Assembly: GCA_021286885.1 (NCBI GenBank)
Contig: JAJTBM010000138.1
Span: 1-7,561 of the forward strand
Reading direction: 5' to 3'
Origin: Rhodocyclales bacterium
GTDB taxonomy: Bacteria; Pseudomonadota; Gammaproteobacteria; Burkholderiales; Rhodocyclaceae
DNA: 7,561 bases
The translations under genes were made by a program, and so were the position numbers. The notes beneath the pieces are model-generated. The model had not been told where the DNA came from and made no database searches. It saw only the letters and a program-made list of their open reading frames with translations. The first letter of the stretch is position 1. Each line of letters starts with the position of its first letter. This document shows positions 1-5,144 of this stretch, piece after piece.

Positions 1-363
1 GTACACCGCATGGGAGTCCTTTTCGCCGAAGATCGCCACCAGCACATTGGCGCCGGTGACTTCCTTCTTGCCCGAGGACTGCACATGCAGGATGGCCCGC
101 TGAATCACACGCTGGAAGCCCAGAGTGGGCTGGGTGTCGATGTCGTCGGTGCCTTCAACGCGGGGAGTGTGTTCGTTCACGAAGTTCGTGAGTTCCTTGC
201 GCAGCTCATCAACCTTGGCAGCGCAAGCTCGCAGGACTTCGGCAGCGGAGGGGTTGTCCAGCAGCGCGAGCAGCAGGTGCTCAACGGTGATGAACTCATG
301 GCGCTTTTGCCGGGCTTCGACAAACGCCATGTGCAGACTGACTTCAAGCTCTTGCGCGATCAT
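1..363 (-). CDS. clpA: ATP-dependent Clp protease ATP-binding subunit ClpA, N-terminal part
   Basis: ClpA is the AAA+ unfoldase that docks on the ClpP peptidase and threads substrates into it; it acts in the cytoplasm. Only the first 121 residues are present, and the gene runs off the left edge in frame (the E. coli protein is about 758 aa). The visible part is the Clp N-terminal double-repeat domain that binds ClpS. It starts MIAQELEVSLHMAF, followed by RHEFITVEHLLLALL (repeat 1), then DTQPTLGFQRVIQRAI and VTGANVLVAIFGE (repeat 2), all very close to E. coli ClpA. The ATG at 363 has a strong GGAGG (373-377) inside the end of clpS. The clpS stop and clpA start are separated by a single base (TGA-A-ATG), so the two genes are cotranscribed and probably translationally coupled. 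The AAA modules and ClpP-binding loop are outside the window. Confidence 0.97.
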   Translation of the reverse strand, partial: MIAQELEVSLHMAFVEARQKRHEFITVEHLLLALLDNPSAAEVLRACAAKVDELRKELTNFVNEHTPRVEGTDDIDTQPTLGFQRVIQRAILHVQSSGKKEVTGANVLVAIFGEKDSHAVY

Positions 364-364
364 T

Positions 365-682
365 TCAGTTTTCCTCCATGATGCACGCCAGCGGATGCTG
401 GTTCTGACGTGCATATGCGATGACCTGCTCGACCTTGGTGGATGCGATGTCCCGTGGGAAAACGCCGCACACACCAACGCCCTCTCTGTGGACTTTGAGC
501 ATGATCCGTGTTGCTTGTTCACGGTCTTTGCCAAAGAATTTCTGGATCACGGTCACCACGAAGTCCATCGGGGTGAAGTCGTCGTTAAGGAGCATGACTT
601 TGAACAGGGGTGGCGGTTTGACCCGCGTTACCTCAGTTTCAAGGACCGATTCTTCCTGCTTTTTGATGACCATGCGACCCAT
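365..682 (-). CDS. clpS: ATP-dependent Clp protease adaptor protein ClpS
   Basis: ClpS binds the N-domain of ClpA and delivers proteins with N-terminal hydrophobic residues (the N-end rule) to ClpAP. The product is 105 aa from the ATG at 682 (E. coli ClpS is 106 aa). It has a variable N-terminal tail (residues 1-24, [12 protein letters not shown]...) and then the conserved core. The core contains [14 protein letters not shown] (29-42) with the N33/D34 and M39 positions that line the degron pocket, [13 protein letters not shown]65 in KVHREG, and [17 protein letters not shown] second ATG at 673 would give MVIKK and cannot be excluded, because neither start has a strong Shine-Dalgarno. The frame stays open upstream to 883, but those 67 codons do not resemble ClpS. 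A 10-bp direct repeat lies 38-58 bp upstream of the start. clpS is the first gene of the clpSA operon and is divergent from the cold-shock gene, as in the E. coli cspD/clpS/clpA locus. Confidence 0.96.
   Translation of the reverse strand: MGRMVIKKQEESVLETEVTRVKPPPLFKVMLLNDDFTPMDFVVTVIQKFFGKDREQATRIMLKVHREGVGVCGVFPRDIASTKVEQVIAYARQNQHPLACIMEEN
373..377 (-). promoter_or_regulatory. Shine-Dalgarno of clpA inside clpS
   Basis: On the minus strand the sequence reads TGGAGGAAAACTGAAATG. GGAGG lies 9 nt before the clpA ATG and inside the last codons of clpS. This fixes the clpA start at 363 and suggests that ribosomes finishing clpS help initiate clpA. Confidence 0.8.
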
Positions 683-719
683 TCTAAACAAGCCCGTTGA
701 GAGTGCAAGCGTGAAAATA

Positions 720-741
720 ACACCTTCTTGACACCTTCTTT
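720..741. repeat. Tandem 11-bp repeat upstream of clpS
   Basis: ACACCTTCTTG (720-730) is followed directly by ACACCTTCTTT (731-741), so 10 of 11 bases match at one helical turn. On the minus strand it reads AAGAAGGTGT twice, ending about 38 bp before the clpS start. It could be a paired operator on one DNA face, or a simple duplication. I recognise no regulator that binds it. Confidence 0.6.
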
Positions 742-904
742 CGGGTTCGGACTCCGATTGCAGACGTGCCAACACAGCGCGCTGCGGAGAGGAAATTCCG
801 GGGAGTGTAACAAGACGGTAACGGAAAATTGTGCCTGTCCGAAGGCCTACAAACATCCCCTCCTGATTGCTGTGTTGCAACAAGCGTGCCGGGTGACAAA
901 TGCG

Positions 905-933
905 TTGACGGGCATCGGCAAGTCACGTAAAAG
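905..933 (+). promoter_or_regulatory. Candidate sigma70 promoter of the cold-shock gene
   Basis: TTGACG (905-910, 5/6 to consensus) is separated by exactly 17 bp from TAAAAG (928-933, 4/6). Transcription would begin near 940 and leave a 5' leader of about 160 nt. This is close to the unusually long leader known for E. coli cspA. It is a pattern match only; no start site has been measured. Confidence 0.45.
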
Positions 934-1018
934 CACGACTGTGTTCGCGCCAGAACCAGGGCAGGATATGCTTGTGTGGTGCTTCGGGGAAGCTCAAGGA
1001 AGCAGTAGCCAGGTTGTT

Positions 1019-1075
1019 CTTCCGGTTGTGTCTCGACCACCTGTCGGCACCGGAAGTTCCATTCCGGGCCGGAAT
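1019..1075 (+). promoter_or_regulatory. Structured csp mRNA leader with four complementary arms
   Basis: The leader has four arms: TTCCGG (1020-1025), CCGGAA (1050-1055), TTCCGG (1062-1067) and CCGGAA (1069-1074). Arms 1 and 2 can form an 8-bp stem (CTTCCGGT/ACCGGAAG, 24-nt loop). Arms 3 and 4 form ATTCCG/CGGAAT with a 3-nt loop. Arms 2 and 3 can form a 6-bp hairpin with a 6-nt loop, which excludes the first fold. The Shine-Dalgarno GAAGGA follows at 1087-1092. This resembles a two-state RNA switch and would suit temperature control of a cold-shock gene. The switching itself is inferred. Confidence 0.4.
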
Positions 1076-1101
1076 ACTGAAATCAAGAAGGAAAAAGCAA
1101 T

Positions 1102-1305
1102 ATGGCAACTGGTACTGTAAAGTGGTTCAACGACGCCAAGGGTTTCGGCTTCATCACGCCGGACGATGGCAGCGAGGACCTGTTCGCGCACTTCTCCGCC
1201 ATTAACATGAACGGATTCAAGTCGCTGAAAGAGGGGGAGAAGGTTCAGTTTGAAATCACCCAGGGTCCCAAGGGCAAGCAAGCTTCCAACATCCAGCGCG
1301 CCTGA
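1102..1305 (+). CDS. Cold-shock domain protein (CspA/CspD family)
   Basis: This is a small single-domain OB-fold protein that binds single-stranded RNA or DNA and acts as an RNA chaperone in the cytoplasm. The 67 residues are a complete cold-shock domain. They include [15 protein letters not shown], with the RNP1 motif KGFGFI at 13-18, and DLFAHFSAI, the RNP2-like motif, at 26-34. Next come [12 protein letters not shown] and the family's typical [11 protein letters not shown] ending. GAAGGA (1087-1092) lies 9 nt before the ATG, and a terminator follows at 1348-1385, so the gene looks monocistronic. Its position next to and divergent from clpS-clpA matches E. coli cspD. The EDLFAH and QGPKGxxAS segments also recall CspD, while the N-terminus is more like CspA, so I give no gene letter. 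The long leader suggests post-transcriptional control, but whether the gene is cold-inducible cannot be read from sequence. Confidence 0.96.
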   Translation: MATGTVKWFNDAKGFGFITPDDGSEDLFAHFSAINMNGFKSLKEGEKVQFEITQGPKGKQASNIQRA

Positions 1306-1347
1306 CCTCTGCACATGGACAAGCCTTCGGGCGTGTTCATGGTGATG

Positions 1348-1385
1348 AAAACCGCCGATGTGGTCGCACACATCGGCGGTTTTTT
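1348..1385 (+). terminator. Rho-independent terminator of the cold-shock gene
   Basis: A perfect 12-bp stem ACCGCCGATGTG/CACATCGGCGGT (1351-1362/1369-1380) with loop GTCGCA is followed by six T (1380-1385). The three A bases before it can lengthen the stem. It lies 42 nt after the csp stop. Read from the other strand it has only four T, so it may also act weakly on minus-strand transcripts. Confidence 0.9.
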
Positions 1386-1470
1386 GTTGACGGCTCGTTT
1401 GGACGAGCCCGCATCCGTTGGGCGGCGTGTTGCAAACCCTACATTGGGCCTGGGTGACAGCTCGGAATTG

Positions 1471-1543
1471 TAGGCGTTGGGGCGTTGATGCACCAATTTT
1501 GTGCGTATCTGGATGTTACGTCCCTGTTTTACGCCCCAGCCTA
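1471..1543. repeat. Bulged inverted repeat in the csp-rpmG spacer
   Basis: TAGGC (1471-1475) and TGGGGCGT (1478-1485) are complementary to ACGCCCCA (1531-1538) and GCCTA (1539-1543). This gives 13 base pairs with one 2-nt bulge around a 45-nt interior. The interior can form a smaller hairpin GCAC/GTGC (1490-1493/1501-1504). There is no T-tract, so it does not look like a terminator. Confidence 0.5.
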
Positions 1544-1550
1544 GTAAGCA

Positions 1551-1575
1551 AAAAACCCGCACGAGGCGGGTTTTT
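1551..1575 (-). terminator. Rho-independent terminator of rpmB-rpmG
   Basis: AAAAACCCGC (1551-1560) is perfectly complementary to GCGGGTTTTT (1566-1575), with loop ACGAG. On the minus strand the GC core is followed by six T. It lies about 40 nt past the rpmG stop. The plus-strand copy also has five T, so it may insulate in both directions. Confidence 0.9.
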
Positions 1576-1613
1576 CGAGGTGCAACAAGCGGTAATCGCG
1601 TGCCGGACGGCAA

Positions 1614-1781
1614 TTACTTGAGCTTGATTTCCTTGTAGGGCACGTGCTTGCGTGCCACCGGGTCGTACTTGTTGAACTCAAGCTTACCCGGGGTGGTACG
1701 CTTGTTCTTGGTGGTGGTGTAGAAATGCCCGGTGCCAGCAGTGGACTCGAGCTTGATCTTTTCGCGGCCGCCTTTTGCCAT
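1614..1781 (-). CDS. rpmG: 50S ribosomal protein L33
   Basis: L33 is a small structural protein of the large ribosomal subunit. The product is 55 aa, [20 protein letters not shown] followed by [23 protein letters not shown] and PYKEIKLK. This is full length and close to E. coli L33 (55 aa). No cysteine is present, so this is the zinc-independent (C-) form without the CxxC ribbon. The start ATG at 1781 has GGAG 9 nt upstream. It follows rpmB after 26 nt on the same strand and ends before the terminator at 1551-1575, giving the usual rpmB-rpmG unit. Confidence 0.97.
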   Translation of the reverse strand: MAKGGREKIKLESTAGTGHFYTTTKNKRTTPGKLEFNKYDPVARKHVPYKEIKLK

Positions 1782-1807
1782 CTTGATCTATCTCCAGGTA
1801 AAAAGGC

Positions 1808-2044
1808 TTAAACCTTTTCGCCGCGAGCACGCAGCTCGGCGACGACGGCATCAATGCCCTTCTTGTCAATGGTGCGCAGGGCAGCGTTGGTTACACGCAG
1901 ACGCACCCAGCGGTTTTCGGATTCGCTCCAGAACTTGCGGTTCTGCAGATTGGGGAGGAAACGACGCTTGGTCTTGTTGTTAGCGTGGGAAACATTGTTC
2001 CCAACCATCGGGCCTTTTCCGGTCACTTGGCAAACGCGAGCCAT
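1808..2044 (-). CDS. rpmB: 50S ribosomal protein L28
   Basis: L28 is a large-subunit ribosomal protein near the tRNA exit region. The product is 78 aa from the ATG at 2044 (the E. coli protein is 78 aa). It starts [20 protein letters not shown], continues [17 protein letters not shown], and ends [19 protein letters not shown], nearly superimposable on E. coli L28. The single cysteine (C5) is not part of a zinc cluster, matching the zinc-free L33 next door. GGAG lies 6 nt before the ATG. The frame is open for 23 more codons upstream, but these overlap the promoter and are not L28-like. It is transcribed with rpmG from the -10/-35 pair at 2084-2113, possibly with some readthrough from radC. Confidence 0.97.
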   Translation of the reverse strand: MARVCQVTGKGPMVGNNVSHANNKTKRRFLPNLQNRKFWSESENRWVRLRVTNAALRTIDKKGIDAVVAELRARGEKV

Positions 2045-2083
2045 TTGTTGCTCCAAACTGGTTTTGATTCGGTAAGACCGTCG

Positions 2084-2113
2084 ATTATAAAGGGTGAAGT
2101 CGACTTGAATCAA
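2084..2113 (-). promoter_or_regulatory. Promoter of rpmB-rpmG
   Basis: On the minus strand a perfect -10 box TATAAT (complement of 2084-2089) is 18 bp downstream of TTGATT (complement of 2108-2113, 4/6 to TTGACA). Transcription would start near 2077, about 33 nt before the rpmB start. It is the best promoter match in the window and fits a highly expressed ribosomal gene. Confidence 0.65.
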
Positions 2114-2150
2114 GACCTTGGAGCAATGCTTGTATCAAAGAGCTTCCAGG

Positions 2151-2828
2151 CTAGAGCAAATTGCGCTCTGCAAACGAGACTGGGCGCGTGTTTCCGGCGA
2201 TCACGAAGTGGTCCAGCACCCGTACGTCTATGAGCTCCAGGGCCCGTTGGAGTGCCCGGGTGAGCATCTGGTCGGCCTGGCTGGGCTCGCCGACGCCGGA
2301 TGGGTGGTTGTGGGCGAGGATGACGGCGGCGGCGTTGTGCTGGAGTACCCGCTTGAGCACTTCCCGGGGGTACACCGAGGTCTGGGTGAGGGTGCCCCGG
2401 AACATCTCCTCATAGCAGATCACCCGGTTTTGGGCGTCAAGAAAGATGACTACGAACACCTCGTGTCCAAGGGCGGCCAGGTGGAGGCGCAGCCAGTCCC
2501 GCACGGCACCGGGGGAGTCGAACACGTCCCGCTGGGCCAGTTGTTCGCCAATGGCGCGGCGGGCCAGTTCCATGACCGCCTGGAGCTGGGCGTACTTGGC
2601 TGGCCCCATGCCAGGAAAAGCCGAGAAATCAGGCTGGGAGGCCCGGCACAGGGCGCTCAATCCGCCAAAGTGGCCGAGCAGATCCCGGGCGAGGTCAACG
2701 GCGCTCTTGCCCTTGATGCCCACCCGTAGGAAGAGGGCCAGCAGCTCGGCGTCGGACAGAACCTGGGCGCCCCGGCTGAGCAGGCGTTCCCGGGGGCGTT
2801 CATCAGCGGGCCAGTCGGTGATAGCCAT
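2151..2828 (-). CDS. radC: RadC family JAB1/MPN-domain protein
   Basis: The product is 225 aa from the ATG at 2828 (E. coli RadC/YicR is about 222 aa). It begins [20 protein letters not shown], which is typical of the family. The N-terminal half has a helix-hairpin-helix-like region ([15 protein letters not shown] about 37-51, [12 protein letters not shown] 71-82). The C-terminal JAMM/MPN+ domain carries the metal motif [14 protein letters not shown] (H173, H175, S183, D186) and an upstream E in HEVFVV (E123). The motif suggests a metal-dependent hydrolase, but no substrate is established; the old DNA-repair role was withdrawn when the radC102 allele was traced to recG. No good Shine-Dalgarno is seen. 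The frame remains open upstream to 3104, but that part is antisense to coaBC. It is divergent from coaBC (48 bp between starts) and upstream of rpmB-rpmG, the same order as in E. coli. Confidence 0.94.
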   Translation of the reverse strand: MAITDWPADERPRERLLSRGAQVLSDAELLALFLRVGIKGKSAVDLARDLLGHFGGLSALCRASQPDFSAFPGMGPAKYAQLQAVMELARRAIGEQLAQRDVFDSPGAVRDWLRLHLAALGHEVFVVIFLDAQNRVICYEEMFRGTLTQTSVYPREVLKRVLQHNAAAVILAHNHPSGVGEPSQADQMLTRALQRALELIDVRVLDHFVIAGNTRPVSFAERNLL

Positions 2829-2834
2829 GGCGTG

Positions 2835-2840
2835 TACAAT
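2835..2840 (+). promoter_or_regulatory. Candidate -10 box for coaBC
   Basis: TACAAT (5/6 to consensus) lies 36 bp before the chosen coaBC start and 6 bp from the radC start codon. No -35 match is found at 16-18 bp, so this call is weak. If used, transcription would start about 30 nt before coaBC, and the radC and coaBC promoters would share or overlap this 48-bp gap. Confidence 0.35.
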
Positions 2841-2876
2841 CAGAGGCTGTTCAATTTCATCAAAAATACCACTGGC

Positions 2877-4064
2877 ATGAGCGGGCTGAAGGGCAGAAAA
2901 CTGGTGTTGGGTGTTACAGGTGGTGTCGCGGCCTACAAGGCGGCAGAACTTGTGCGCCTGTTGGGCAAGGCGGGGGCCGATGTGCATGTGGTGCTGACTG
3001 AAGGAGGCGCCCGTTTTGTCACGGCTGTCACCTTCCAGGCCCTGTCCGGCAACCCGGTCTGGACGGATCTGTGGGATCCGCGCATGGATAACAACATGGC
3101 CCACATCGACCTGAGCCGGGACGCGGATGCGATTCTGATTGCCCCGGCCACCGCCGACGTGATGGCCCGGCTGGCCCAGGGGCGGGCGGATGATCTGCTC
3201 ACCACCCTGTGTCTGGCGCGGGATTGCCCCCTGCTGGTGGCGCCGGCCATGAACCGCCAGATGTGGGAAAACCCCGCTACCCGGCGCAATGTGGCCACGC
3301 TGCGGGATGACGGCATCCGCATCCTGGGCCCCGCTGCAGGGGAACAGGCCTGTGGCGAGGTGGGGGAGGGGCGCATGCTCGAACCCGAGGTGCTGGCCGA
3401 GTCCCTGGAAGCCTTCTTCCAGCCCAAGCTGCTGGCGGGCAAGCGCATTGTGATGACGGCGGGCCCCACCTTCGAAGCCATTGATCCGGTGCGTGGGATT
3501 ACCAACTCCAGTTCGGGCAAGATGGCCTATGGCCTCGCCCGGGCCTGCGCCCAGGCCGGTGCCGAGGTGCTGCTGGTGAGCGGCCCGGTGGCGCTGCCCG
3601 TGCCCTTGGGCGTTGCCCGAGTGAGCGTGAAGAGCGCCCTTGAGATGCGGGCGGCGGTGCTGGAAGCGCTACCGGCCGATATCTTTATTGGCGTGGCGGC
3701 GGTGGCCGATTACCGGCCCGCGAACGCTGCCGAGCACAAGATCAAGAAATCCGGGGCAGAACTGGGGATCACCCTGGTGCCCAACCCGGATATTCTGGCC
3801 GAAGTGGCCAGCTTGCCCAATCCGCCCTTCTGCGTGGGTTTTGCTGCCGAGAGCCGCAATCTGGATGAGTACGCCGAAGGCAAGCGCCAGGCCAAAAAAC
3901 TCCGGATGGTGGTGGGCAATCTGGTGCAGGACGGGCTGGGCAGTGACGACAACCAAGTGGTGCTGTTCGATGCCGACGGCCGCCATCCCTTGCCCCGGGC
4001 GCCCAAGCCCGAAGTGGCCCAGGGCATTGTGGCCCATCTGGCCCGGCTGCTGGCCCGGGGCTGA
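2877..4064 (+). CDS. coaBC: Bifunctional phosphopantothenoylcysteine decarboxylase / phosphopantothenate-cysteine ligase
   Basis: CoaBC (Dfp) carries out two steps of coenzyme A synthesis. CoaB ligates cysteine to 4'-phosphopantothenate using CTP, and the FMN-dependent CoaC decarboxylates the product to 4'-phosphopantetheine. The product is 395 aa from the ATG at 2877. The N-terminal CoaC domain has [20 protein letters not shown] (10-29), the active-site histidine H76 in [14 protein letters not shown] (123-130) and the flexible-flap cysteine C159 in [11 protein letters not shown]. The CoaB domain starts near [19 protein letters not shown] (188-206), followed by [14 protein letters not shown] with N210, AAVADYRP (274-281) and K289. 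These sit at the same numbers as the known E. coli catalytic residues. A GTG at 2832 would add 15 residues that do not look family-like, so I prefer MSGLKGRK. No clear Shine-Dalgarno precedes it. It is followed by dut, as in E. coli. Confidence 0.96.
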   Translation: MSGLKGRKLVLGVTGGVAAYKAAELVRLLGKAGADVHVVLTEGGARFVTAVTFQALSGNPVWTDLWDPRMDNNMAHIDLSRDADAILIAPATADVMARLAQGRADDLLTTLCLARDCPLLVAPAMNRQMWENPATRRNVATLRDDGIRILGPAAGEQACGEVGEGRMLEPEVLAESLEAFFQPKLLAGKRIVMTAGPTFEAIDPVRGITNSSSGKMAYGLARACAQAGAEVLLVSGPVALPVPLGVARVSVKSALEMRAAVLEALPADIFIGVAAVADYRPANAAEHKIKKSGAELGITLVPNPDILAEVASLPNPPFCVGFAAESRNLDEYAEGKRQAKKLRMVVGNLVQDGLGSDDNQVVLFDADGRHPLPRAPKPEVAQGIVAHLARLLARG

Positions 4065-4065
4065 G

Positions 4066-4129
4066 TTCAAGGATTTTCAGAGCTTCGAAGCTTTGATGCT
4101 TCGGAGCTTCAGATTTTCAGGTTTTCAGG
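4066..4129 (+). repeat. Degenerate octanucleotide tandem repeat between coaBC and dut
   Basis: The spacer divides into consecutive 8-mers: TTCAAGGA (4066), TTTTCAGA (4074), GCTTCGAA (4082), GCTTTGAT (4090), GCTTCGGA (4098), GCTTCAGA (4106), TTTTCAGG (4114) and TTTTCAGG (4122). The first is a poor match; the other seven share a (G/T)(C/T)TT-rich pattern. The last two are identical. Because GCTTCGAA contains the palindrome TTCGAA, the array also folds: 4080-4091 pairs with 4098-4109 (12 bp, two G-U, loop TTTGAT). No T-tract follows directly, so a terminator is unlikely. The last unit ends in AGG and supplies most of the dut Shine-Dalgarno AGGAG (4127-4131). Confidence 0.65.
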
Positions 4130-4140
4130 AGTAGTGACAC

Positions 4141-4590
4141 ATGCATCAAGTTGATATCAAGATTCTCGACGCTCGCCTCAAGGAGCAGCCCCCGGCCTAC
4201 GCCACTGCCGGTTCGGCGGGCCTGGACCTGCGCGCCTGCCTGGATGCGGCGGTGAGCCTGACCCCCGGGCATACTACCCTGGTGCCCACCGGCATCGCCA
4301 TTCACCTGGCCGATCCGGGCATGGCCGCCATGATCCTGCCCCGCTCGGGTCTGGGCCACAAGCATGGGATCGTGCTGGGCAATCTGGTGGGGCTGATCGA
4401 TTCCGATTACCAGGGCCAGATCTTCGTGTCGGTCTGGAACCGGGGGCACGCCGTGTTCGAAATCCAGCCCATGGAGCGTATCGCTCAGCTGGTGGTGGTG
4501 CCCGTGCTGCAGGTGGGCTTTAACGTGGTGGAGTCCTTTGAGGCCAGCGAACGGGGTGCGGGCGGTTTTGGCAGCACCGGGAAGCACTAA
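4141..4590 (+). CDS. dut: Deoxyuridine 5'-triphosphate nucleotidohydrolase (dUTPase)
   Basis: Dut hydrolyses dUTP to dUMP and pyrophosphate, keeping uracil out of DNA and supplying dUMP for dTMP synthesis. It is a homotrimer. The product is 149 aa, and all five trimeric dUTPase motifs are present in order: [10 protein letters not shown] (23-32), [15 protein letters not shown] (67-81), [11 protein letters not shown] (84-94), [11 protein letters not shown] (112-122) and the C-terminal lid [12 protein letters not shown] (138-149). The second Asp of IDSDY (D89) aligns with the catalytic base, and F143 in the lid is the residue that stacks on the uracil. AGGAG (4127-4131) lies 9 nt before the ATG. 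The gene is 76 bp after coaBC and 1 nt before the Nudix gene on the same strand, so the three are probably one operon. Confidence 0.97.
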   Translation: MHQVDIKILDARLKEQPPAYATAGSAGLDLRACLDAAVSLTPGHTTLVPTGIAIHLADPGMAAMILPRSGLGHKHGIVLGNLVGLIDSDYQGQIFVSVWNRGHAVFEIQPMERIAQLVVVPVLQVGFNVVESFEASERGAGGFGSTGKH

Positions 4591-4591
4591 G

Positions 4592-5023
4592 ATGCTTCAT
4601 CCGGGCATTCCGACCGGCGTCCATGTGCTGCTGTGGCGTGAAGGCCGGGTGTTGTTGATGCGGCGGGCGGGTACGGGTTTCTTTGATGGCCTGTACAGCC
4701 TGCCGGGCGGGCATCTGGAAGAAGGGGAGTCCATCCCCATGACGGCCGCCCGGGAGATGGCCGAAGAGCTCGATATTCGCCTCGACCCCGCTGCCCTGCG
4801 CACGCTGGGAGTGGTGCATCGTCGCTCCGATACCAACCGGATCGACTTCTTTGTCGAGGCCCGGGCCTGGACGGGGGAGCCCCGCATTGCCGAGCCCGAC
4901 AAGTGCGATGCGCTGCACTGGTGCGCGCCCGAGGCCCTGCCCGAAGCGATGGTGCCCTATGTGCGCACCGCCTTACAGGCCGGCGCCGGGCCCTGGGTGC
5001 TGGAGTTGGGGTGGGAGGTTTAG
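4592..5023 (+). CDS. Nudix hydrolase
   Basis: Nudix enzymes hydrolyse nucleoside diphosphates linked to another group, often damaged or surplus nucleotides. The product is 143 aa. The Nudix box runs from G40 to I62: G-HLEEG-E-SIPMTAA-REMAEELDI, fitting Gx5Ex7REUxEExGU with all metal-binding glutamates. The glycine near the end of the box is replaced by Asp (EELDI instead of EELGI). The N-terminal strand HVLLWREGRVLLMRR and LYSLPGGHLEEGE are typical of the family. The ATG at 4592 lies one base after the dut stop, with a modest GGGAAG inside the dut end; this implies translational coupling. An in-frame TTG at 4538 would extend it into dut and is unlikely. A strong terminator follows (5068-5101). 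Being coupled to dut suggests a role in cleaning the nucleotide pool, but the substrate cannot be told from this sequence. Confidence 0.92.
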   Translation: MLHPGIPTGVHVLLWREGRVLLMRRAGTGFFDGLYSLPGGHLEEGESIPMTAAREMAEELDIRLDPAALRTLGVVHRRSDTNRIDFFVEARAWTGEPRIAEPDKCDALHWCAPEALPEAMVPYVRTALQAGAGPWVLELGWEV

Positions 5024-5067
5024 GGCAGTCTGCGTTAGATTTTCGTGTATCTCCCCACGTATCCCAT

Positions 5068-5101
5068 AAAAAAACCGCCGGGCGCTGCCGGCGGTTTTTT
5101 T
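5068..5101. terminator. Bidirectional terminator between the Nudix gene and aceK
   Basis: CCGCCGG (5075-5081) pairs with CCGGCGG (5088-5094) around GCGCTG, flanked by seven A (5068-5074) and seven T (5095-5101). It therefore works as an intrinsic terminator from both sides. It stands between two convergent genes, 44 nt after the Nudix stop and 35 nt after the aceK stop. Confidence 0.93.
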
Positions 5102-5116
5102 GTGCCTGGTGAATGC

Positions 5117-5144
5117 CAGGCCTCGGGCCTCAGGTCTCAGGCCT
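5117..5144. repeat. Four-copy heptanucleotide repeat at the 3' end of aceK
   Basis: Four adjacent 7-mers are seen: CAGGCCT (5117), CGGGCCT (5124), CAGGTCT (5131) and CAGGCCT (5138); the inner two each differ by one base. The aceK stop codon (5137-5139) falls inside the array. On the aceK strand the first unit reached already contains the stop (CAG-GCC-TGA), so added copies would mostly change the 3' UTR. The outer units also make an inverted repeat CCAGGCCT/AGGCCTGG (5116-5123/5139-5146). Confidence 0.7.

Larger units (their letters stand above)
683..1101. other. Divergent clpS / cold-shock gene spacer (419 bp)
   Basis: No convincing gene is present here; short open frames on both strands show no family resemblance. 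The right half holds the likely csp promoter (905-933) and a structured leader (about 1019-1075). The left half holds the 11-bp repeat before clpS. I could not find a clear sigma70 promoter for clpS on the minus strand. Confidence 0.7.
1306..1613. other. Gene-free spacer between csp and rpmG (308 bp)
   Basis: Two terminators (1348-1385 and 1551-1575) close off a stretch at about 1386-1548 with no recognisable gene. It contains a GC-rich hairpin GGCTCGT-TTGG-ACGAGCC (1392-1409) with no T-tract after it, and a longer inverted repeat at 1471-1543. A weak minus-strand promoter-like pair, TTGGTG (complement of 1491-1496) and TACAAT (complement of 1467-1472) 18 bp apart, would fire toward the csp terminator. 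Confidence 0.6.

Noticed and set aside
683..883. 67-codon N-terminal extension of clpS
   Set aside because: ClpS is normally about 105 aa. The extension has no ClpS similarity and crosses the probable promoter region and the 11-bp repeat.
2118..2729. 203-codon plus-strand frame opposite radC
   Set aside because: It lies wholly antisense to the conserved RadC domains and starts without a ribosome-binding site.
2832..2876. GTG start for coaBC adding 15 residues
   Set aside because: The extra residues ([15 protein letters not shown]) are not CoaBC-like and would overlap the candidate -10 box.
2829..3104. 92-residue N-terminal extension of RadC
   Set aside because: It is antisense to the coaBC N-terminus, and the start at 2828 gives the expected family length and beginning.
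4080..4109. Hairpin between coaBC and dut as a terminator or REP element
   Set aside because: There is no T-tract straight after the stem and the stem is moderate in GC. The symmetry is better explained by the palindromic core of the 8-bp repeat.
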